The notes beneath the pieces were generated by a model, which was not told the origin of the DNA, searched no databases, and was given only the letters and a program-made list of their open reading frames with translations. A DNA stretch of 64,000 nucleotides from G963676655 sp963676655. Lineage in GTDB: Bacteria > Verrucomicrobiota > Lentisphaeria > Victivallales > Victivallaceae. Location: NCBI GenBank assembly GCA_963676655.2, contig CAXXKX010000002.1, positions 62,001 to 126,000 of the forward strand, read 5' to 3'. Shown one piece after another: positions 59,273 to 64,000 of this stretch. Position 1 is the stretch's first letter; each line of letters begins with the position of its first letter. A program made the translations under genes and the position numbers.

Positions 59273-60166
59273 TCAACGGTTATGCATTCTGACTTCTGAG
59301 ATGTCGCTGCTGCCGCTGAAGATCATCACCAGGCGGTCAAGTCCGAGGGCGCAGCCGGCTGATTCCGGCAAGCCGTTATCCAGGGCCCGGTAAAAATTTT
59401 CCGGTTCCGGGTATTCTGCTCCGCCGGTTTTGCGACGTTCAATTTTTGCTTGCGCAAAACGTCGGCGCTGTTCTGCCGGATCGGTTAATTCGCTGTAGGC
59501 ATTGGCGATTTCAAGTCCGTTGAGATAAAGTTCCCAGCGCATGGCGCGCCCGTTGGTGTCGAGTCTGGCCAGTGATGCGCGTTCTTCCGGGTAACCGGTT
59601 AGAAAGGTTGGCCGGGTCAGGCCCAGTTGCGGTTCGATACACGTTACCATCAACTCGTCGAAATCATCATCGCGCAGGGCGTCATCCGGACTTTTTCCGC
59701 AAAAAGTCCTATAGGCTTCATCAACGGAAATGATCTGCGGAGCAGCTTGGAAATCAATATTTCCGATAACCGGTTCGGGAGTGATTGTCCGCAGCATTTC
59801 GGCAGCGAACTCTATCAGGTAATTACTGTCTTTTCCCGCTTCGTACCATTCGAGCATGGTAAATTCTTCGCGATGTTTGCGACCGTATTCTCCCTGACGG
59901 AAACATGGCCCGATTTCGTAGATTTTTTCGTACCCTGCCGCCAGCAACTGTTTTAATTGCAGTTCCGGACTTGTTCGCAGAAATTTATCGGCGACGGCCG
60001 GGGCCTCGATGTACTCTTCCGGTGCGGGTGCGTCTATCATTACCGGTGTTTCGACCTCCAGATAGCCGCGCGAGTTGAAGAATTCGCGGATAGCAGAAAA
60101 AAGCCCGGCTCTCAAACGGAGACGGGCTTGCATATTTTTCATTGAGGATATCAGATTTTTATCCAT
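59273..60166 (-). CDS. epmA: Elongation factor P-(R)-beta-lysine ligase
   Basis: A 297-residue class II aminoacyl-tRNA-synthetase paralogue lacking the tRNA-binding domain of lysyl-tRNA synthetase. Motif 2 is CFRQGEYGRKHREEFTMLEW; motif 3 is GCALGLDRLVMIFSG. It activates beta-lysine and attaches it to EF-P so that polyproline stretches can be translated. It lies 69 bp after efp on the same strand, a functional pairing. EpmB is not seen here. Confidence 0.92.
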   Translation of the reverse strand: MDKNLISSMKNMQARLRLRAGLFSAIREFFNSRGYLEVETPVMIDAPAPEEYIEAPAVADKFLRTSPELQLKQLLAAGYEKIYEIGPCFRQGEYGRKHREEFTMLEWYEAGKDSNYLIEFAAEMLRTITPEPVIGNIDFQAAPQIISVDEAYRTFCGKSPDDALRDDDFDELMVTCIEPQLGLTRPTFLTGYPEERASLARLDTNGRAMRWELYLNGLEIANAYSELTDPAEQRRRFAQAKIERRKTGGAEYPEPENFYRALDNGLPESAGCALGLDRLVMIFSGSSDISEVRMHNR

Positions 60167-60180
60167 AATTACGAAGGCTT

Positions 60181-60200
60181 AAAGGGAAAGCTTTCCCTTT
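60181..60200. other. 20-bp perfect palindrome between efp and epmA
   Basis: AAAGGGAAAGCTTTCCCTTT, a perfect palindrome in the 69-bp gap. There is no T tract on the minus strand after it, so it is not a strong terminator; it might attenuate or process the efp-epmA transcript. Confidence 0.6.
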
Positions 60201-60235
60201 CAATCATTCCTAATTTCTAATTCCTAATTGATTTC

Positions 60236-60802
60236 TCAGGCTTTGTTTACACGTTCAACATAAGAACCGGTGCGGGTATCAATTTTGATAACATCGCCCT
60301 GGTTGATGAAGATCGGAACCTGAACTTCGTAACCATTGTCGAGTTTGGCCGGTTTGGTGACGTTGGTAGCGGTGTCGCCGCGGGCACCGGGTTCGGTTTC
60401 AATGATTTCTTTTTCGATGAAGTTTTGCAGGTTAACTTCAATCGGCTGACCGTTGAACAGCAGAATATTGCACTGCATGTCCTCGATCAGGAAATAAACC
60501 TGGTCGCCAAGGGCTTCCTGGCTGATCCGCAATTCTTCATAAGTTTCGGAATCGCTGAAAACATAAAAATCACCTTCCGGGTATGAGTAATACATATCGC
60601 GGTCTTCGAGATCCGGTTTGTCGATCTTGTCGGTAGGACGATATGTTTTGTCCATGGTATTGCCGCCGATCATGTTCTTCATTTTGCAACGATAGAGCGC
60701 GGTGCCTTTGCCCGGTTTGCAAAAATCGAATTCGGTAATGACCCAGGGCTCTCCGTCAATTTCAATTTTCAAGCCCTTACGTAAATCTGATGCACTGAAC
60801 AT
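60236..60802 (-). CDS. efp: Elongation factor P
   Basis: A 188-residue factor that rescues ribosomes stalled at prolines. MFSASDLRKGLKIEIDGEPW is the KOW-like start; the modification loop is FCKPGKGTALYR with Lys32 as the beta-lysylation site. The other two OB domains (NILLFNGQPIEVNLQNFIEK; ETEPGARGDTATNVTKPAKL) are intact. The EpmA gene directly downstream supports lysine-type modification. Confidence 0.97.
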   Translation of the reverse strand: MFSASDLRKGLKIEIDGEPWVITEFDFCKPGKGTALYRCKMKNMIGGNTMDKTYRPTDKIDKPDLEDRDMYYSYPEGDFYVFSDSETYEELRISQEALGDQVYFLIEDMQCNILLFNGQPIEVNLQNFIEKEIIETEPGARGDTATNVTKPAKLDNGYEVQVPIFINQGDVIKIDTRTGSYVERVNKA

Positions 60803-61115
60803 ATAATTGTTCTCCTGGTTAAATTGTTGACAAATACAGACGAATAATATAGCATCAATTTATTTTTTTTCAATAGTTGCATATCTTCACGTAAGGAGTA
60901 TTATAGATGCAATATCCGCATAGTTACTTTAAACCGGACATCAGGATGTGCAAAAAGCGATTGTAATACCCCGCCGGTTGATAAAACCTCAGTCGCCTTG
61001 GGCGTTTGTTCAGGACGATCATTCCCGTGGGGGCATGATAAATACTGAAAACAGTTTGTTTTCATTGAAGTCAAACAGTTAAAAAACTAAAACAACACCG
61101 GAAGTATAAGCCAAA
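60803..61115. other. Intergenic gap upstream of efp and the DUF7079-like gene
   Basis: 313 bp holding the divergent control regions of efp (minus) and the 61116 gene (plus). A 19-codon frame at 60907-60966 has an AAGGAG box but no other support. A small GAAAACA-GTT-TGTTTTC hairpin is at 61047-61063. No clear promoter pair. Confidence 0.4.
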
Positions 61116-61880
61116 TTGATATCCTCAACCGAAATAGAAAAACGGAAGCCGGTATGGAGTGCATTGTCTGAACTATGGCTGGATACGGAGCTTGATGAAC
61201 CGAGTCTCAGGCATATTGCCCGGGTTATGTATGATAGTGGATATTCTTTAGGAGAGTTGAGGTATATCCATCTGGATGAAGTTGCCCATGTCGTTTGTTT
61301 TAATTTAAAGACTCCAGCCGGGGAATGGGTTAATTTCGATGATGATTGGCTGATTGAGCAAATCATGGCAAGTAGTAAACCCAAAGGAAGAATATTAAAT
61401 ATTCTTACAAGAGTATGGCGTATGCGTTTGCTGTATATAACTGAAGACAAATGGTTAACTGTTAAAAAGTATTATTTGGAATTGCGTGACGCTGAATCTC
61501 ATGAAATGCACAATAATGAGCCATGCGACTATCAGGATAAAGTTGAGTATTTTTATAGTCTTGTTTTTTTGATTTTACGTATTATTCAATATAACATCCC
61601 AATTGGGTTGCTGGTTGTTTTCTGTTTTTCCTATACCTGGCTGAATATTGAACAAAGGATTTTTGTTGAAAAGTTCGGTTGTGGCTGTCGAACTGGTTTT
61701 AACACGAATCATTTTAACCTTATTGTCTTTGCTGTCGTCATATTATTATTTTCATTGGTTTATGCCGTAAGATTGAAAATACTGCGACACTATTCCAATC
61801 GATACTTTATATATGCATATAGCCTGATGGTAGTATTTATAATTTGTGCGTTGACAGTAGGAAAAAATACGTGGATGTAA
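61116..61880 (+). CDS. DUF7079-like domain fused to membrane segments
   Basis: A 254-residue protein. The N-terminal 115 residues (VWSALSELWLDTELDEPSLR; YDSGYSLGELRYIHLDEVAH; NFDDDWLIEQIM) match the pattern of DUF7079. Three hydrophobic segments follow (about 145-175, 195-220, 230-250), so the domain faces the cytoplasm on a membrane anchor. The start is TTG 61116, chosen because conserved-looking sequence begins directly after it; the GGAAG box is 11 nt away. Stand-alone. DUF7079 proteins often sit in polymorphic-toxin or immunity settings, but nothing here proves that. Confidence 0.6.
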   Translation: MISSTEIEKRKPVWSALSELWLDTELDEPSLRHIARVMYDSGYSLGELRYIHLDEVAHVVCFNLKTPAGEWVNFDDDWLIEQIMASSKPKGRILNILTRVWRMRLLYITEDKWLTVKKYYLELRDAESHEMHNNEPCDYQDKVEYFYSLVFLILRIIQYNIPIGLLVVFCFSYTWLNIEQRIFVEKFGCGCRTGFNTNHFNLIVFAVVILLFSLVYAVRLKILRHYSNRYFIYAYSLMVVFIICALTVGKNTWM

Positions 61881-61944
61881 TGCGATCCGGTATTACTTGA
61901 TCTTGTATTTTATCTTTAATTGCATATTTATTATATTCTTATGA

Positions 61945-61975
61945 ATAAAAAATGCCGGTCAAAATGACCGGCATT
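61945..61975 (-). terminator. Intrinsic terminator of the glycosidase-like gene at 61995
   Basis: On the minus strand, stem AATGCCGGTCA/TGACCGGCATT with a 3-nt loop and a following T run, 20 bp after the stop of the 61995 gene. Confidence 0.88.
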
Positions 61976-61994
61976 AAGAATGGTTGATTATATC

Positions 61995-64000
61995 TTATCG
62001 GGTTATCGTGACAATCGTATAATTGCGTGATTTAACCGGCACTGTAAAGGCGCCGTTTGACAGCTTCAGAATTTTCCCGCTGCGTAGGTCTGTGACAGTC
62101 AGTTTTTTGCCGGCTAATCCCAGCTTTGCTAAATCCACGGTAACTTTTACCTCTTGGGGCTTGTCCAGATAATTACCGATGCCGATAGCTACACCGGCTG
62201 CGGTTTTGTATACGGTCGCGTAAGCGCGTTTGCCTTCCGCTTTGACCGGACAGCCTTTTTCCCAGTAACAGATCGAGGTTACGCCCGGATCGGTTATTCC
62301 GGCTTTTTTGCGCAACGCCCAGTATTCTTCGGCTGCGCCCCGGTTGCAGTAGCTGCCGGATATCACGATGTCATTTAAAAGTCCTATTGTAAACAGGCTG
62401 TCCGCCAGTTCCGGACGTTTTTCGTCCGACTTTTTCTTTGATCCGCGGATGAACTGCGGCAGGAAGACGTGACTCAGACCGGAGGTGCGATTACCAAGTT
62501 CATAGCGCCAGGCTTTCGGGTCAAGGTCATTCACGTAGAACCAGTCGTTCTTATAGAGGTTGTGGGAGAATTGTTCGCCCGGATAAAAATAGTCGTTGAA
62601 GGCGTGATACGGTAGTACCAACGCGTCATGGGCGTGATTCCAGCGCTGACCGTATGACCCGTCAAAATTCTTGTGGCTGCGGCAAATCGTCAGTAAGCGC
62701 TTGTAATAGCCGCGACGGTTAAGGATATCGTAAGTCACGCCTGAACGCCCGAACGCGTCATTCCGGTAACCGGAGTTGTGATACTGATTCTTATCCGGAT
62801 GCAGCCGGTCCATATCAGTGTAGATATTGGCTGTCGGCAGCTGGTCCAGGGCTTTGTTAGCGTACCACATGACGTAATCAGTGTAAGAGCTGTTCTGGGA
62901 GACCGGCTGCAGGGTATAAGTTTTTTGGGAACCGGGATTGAATGGACGTTTAGGAGTAGTCATATTATAGAACGTACCGCCAAACGGGTTTGACCATTTT
63001 TTCTGGAAAAAATCAAATTCCGGGTTGGAGTCAGGCGTACTGCATGCCCCGACATACAGGAATGTCTGGATGCCTTTGTTATGAAATTCCTTATTCAGGT
63101 ATTTCGCGCAAGCCTCGGGCATGGCTACGTCGGGCAGTCCCGATTGTTTGGAGTAGACGGTATTCCAGTTGTTGGTTGTAATGCCTTTCCACCAGGGTCT
63201 GGTTATGTTGTTGATTCCGCGCCAGCCTTCGACCAGGGGACGCACCGGAGTTGCCTGGAAGCCGAAGATGTATTGCATCGGCCTGGTTACTTTTGCCGGC
63301 TTCATCACAATTTTATATGTAATCAAAGCACGCTTTGCATCGACCGAGATTTCTACCGGTTTCTGCTTTTCAGTATAATTCCAGTTGGCGTCTGAATTAA
63401 AGAACCAGTCAAAACCTTCATATTCATTCCCGACCCAGATATAAGGCTCGAAACTACTGGTCCATTCTTTTCCGTTCCATTCCTGACGTTTCGGCTTGCG
63501 GATCGCTTTGACCAGGTCACTACGCAGCGGAATAGTCAGGGTGAGGGATTTAATATCCCAGCCGTTTTTCGGAGGTGTAACGGTCATGGTGGTTGCGGCA
63601 AGGCCGTCATATTCCATAAAGGTGTCGAACTTCACGCTGCCGCCAAGCTTTCCGAAAACTCCGGTGCCGGTGAATTCAGCCCGATTCGGTTTTTTCATGA
63701 TCTGCTTGACGCCGGAGACTTTGAAGTCGGCCTTTCCTTTAGTAGTGGTCAGCGTCATGGCTACTTTCCCGGCGAGCTGCTCTTTACCTGCGTTGATTAT
63801 TTTAGCCGGGAAAGGCCCGTCGAGTTTGTAGGTTCGGTTCCAGATTGAGATTGAGCCGTTGCGGTTATATTTCAGTGGAGTCCAGGGTTTGAGCACCTGA
63901 TCGGTTATGCCGGTTTTACTGGTCAGCCACGGGGTAGGGGGCTTGACCAGTGAGGCAGAGTTGCTTACCGGAGAGAGCCCCGGCGCTGAGACGGTGAAGA
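61995..64000 (-). CDS. Glycoside hydrolase-like protein (DUF6067/GH123-like), 5' end outside the window
   Basis: At least 668 residues. The frame is open to the right edge: upstream of an apparent GTG start at 63896 the coding sense continues (TPWLTSKTGITDQVLKPWTP), which resembles a repeated motif of DUF6067 proteins, so the true start lies beyond the window. It contains an N-terminal beta-sandwich and a TIM-barrel-like part with FLYVGACSTPDSNPEFDFF, NIYTDMDRLHP and GSYGQRWNHAHDALVLPY, then a C-terminal beta domain. Likely secreted and active on a complex carbohydrate; catalytic residues are not pinned down. A terminator follows. Confidence 0.75.
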   Translation of the reverse strand, partial: FTVSAPGLSPVSNSASLVKPPTPWLTSKTGITDQVLKPWTPLKYNRNGSISIWNRTYKLDGPFPAKIINAGKEQLAGKVAMTLTTTKGKADFKVSGVKQIMKKPNRAEFTGTGVFGKLGGSVKFDTFMEYDGLAATTMTVTPPKNGWDIKSLTLTIPLRSDLVKAIRKPKRQEWNGKEWTSSFEPYIWVGNEYEGFDWFFNSDANWNYTEKQKPVEISVDAKRALITYKIVMKPAKVTRPMQYIFGFQATPVRPLVEGWRGINNITRPWWKGITTNNWNTVYSKQSGLPDVAMPEACAKYLNKEFHNKGIQTFLYVGACSTPDSNPEFDFFQKKWSNPFGGTFYNMTTPKRPFNPGSQKTYTLQPVSQNSSYTDYVMWYANKALDQLPTANIYTDMDRLHPDKNQYHNSGYRNDAFGRSGVTYDILNRRGYYKRLLTICRSHKNFDGSYGQRWNHAHDALVLPYHAFNDYFYPGEQFSHNLYKNDWFYVNDLDPKAWRYELGNRTSGLSHVFLPQFIRGSKKKSDEKRPELADSLFTIGLLNDIVISGSYCNRGAAEEYWALRKKAGITDPGVTSICYWEKGCPVKAEGKRAYATVYKTAAGVAIGIGNYLDKPQEVKVTVDLAKLGLAGKKLTVTDLRSGKILKLSNGAFTVPVKSRNYTIVTITR

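Noticed and set aside
60907..60966. 19-codon frame MQYPHSYFKPDIRMCKKRL with an AAGGAG box
   Set aside because: Spacing is acceptable, but the frame is very short and isolated in a control region; nothing else supports it.
63896..63898. GTG at 63896 as the true start of the glycosidase-like gene
   Set aside because: The frame stays open to the window edge and the upstream translation looks like protein of the same family, so the gene is partial.

Overview
The window looks like a chromosome segment of a Lentisphaerota (PVC superphylum) bacterium. The signs are LacI-type regulators ending in a GGSCGC tail, an H-X9-DG pseudopilin next to large secreted glycosidase-like proteins, RAYT and palindromic-repeat content, an EF-P/EpmA pair, and an alpha ribosomal operon without rpsD (rpmJ-rpsM-rpsK-rpoA-rplQ), the order also known from Chlamydiae. 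Base composition is moderate, with one clearly A+T-rich island. The phylum call rests on pattern memory, not on a search.

Layout. 1-5.2 kb: start of pyruvate:ferredoxin oxidoreductase, then a glycosyltransferase, zinc-ribbon/coiled-coil protein, J-domain protein, argH and a small membrane protein, all on minus. 5.3-6.9 kb: an IS4-type insertion sequence with an 8-bp target duplication; a near-identical copy sits at 36.4-37.95 kb. 8.0-14.7 kb: a sugar-catabolism-like locus with a Gfo/Idh/MocA oxidoreductase, a LacI-type sensor that lacks its DNA-binding domain, a pseudopilin behind a consensus sigma-70 promoter and palindromic operator, a complete LacI regulator and a secreted glycosidase-like protein. 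14.7-18.2 kb: palindromic repeats, then the alpha operon.

18.2-23.6 kb is the most unusual part. Two arrays of about 97-bp palindromic repeat units flank an A+T-rich block of small co-oriented genes separated by attC-like sites, without an integrase: a CALIN-like integron cassette cluster. The block is bracketed by 81-bp direct repeats, each fused to a very short truncated-looking reading frame. Its genes include a Mrr-like nuclease and a membrane-anchored protein with a HEPN-type RNKIIH motif, so a defence or toxin role is possible but not shown.

23.6-36.3 kb: mutM and dgt, a response regulator plus hybrid kinase, two coupled beta-propeller-like proteins, a receiver-kinase-zinc-ribbon fusion with a degenerate DFG motif, a DUF523/DUF1722 protein, two identical tRNA-Gly genes and prmC. 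38-44.4 kb: a RAYT transposase, yebC-ruvC, a 165-bp MITE-like element, a GntR regulator with an HpcH-type aldolase, and a group II intron inserted just behind an intrinsic terminator and into the stop codon of the convergent gene. 44.4-64 kb: uracil-DNA glycosylase, MscS channel, M50-like protease, a 1247-residue hybrid kinase, frr, a membrane glycosyltransferase, an MFS transporter, an Mla-type lipid transport cluster without its ATPase, epmA and efp, a DUF7079-like membrane protein, and a large glycosidase-like protein that runs off the right edge.
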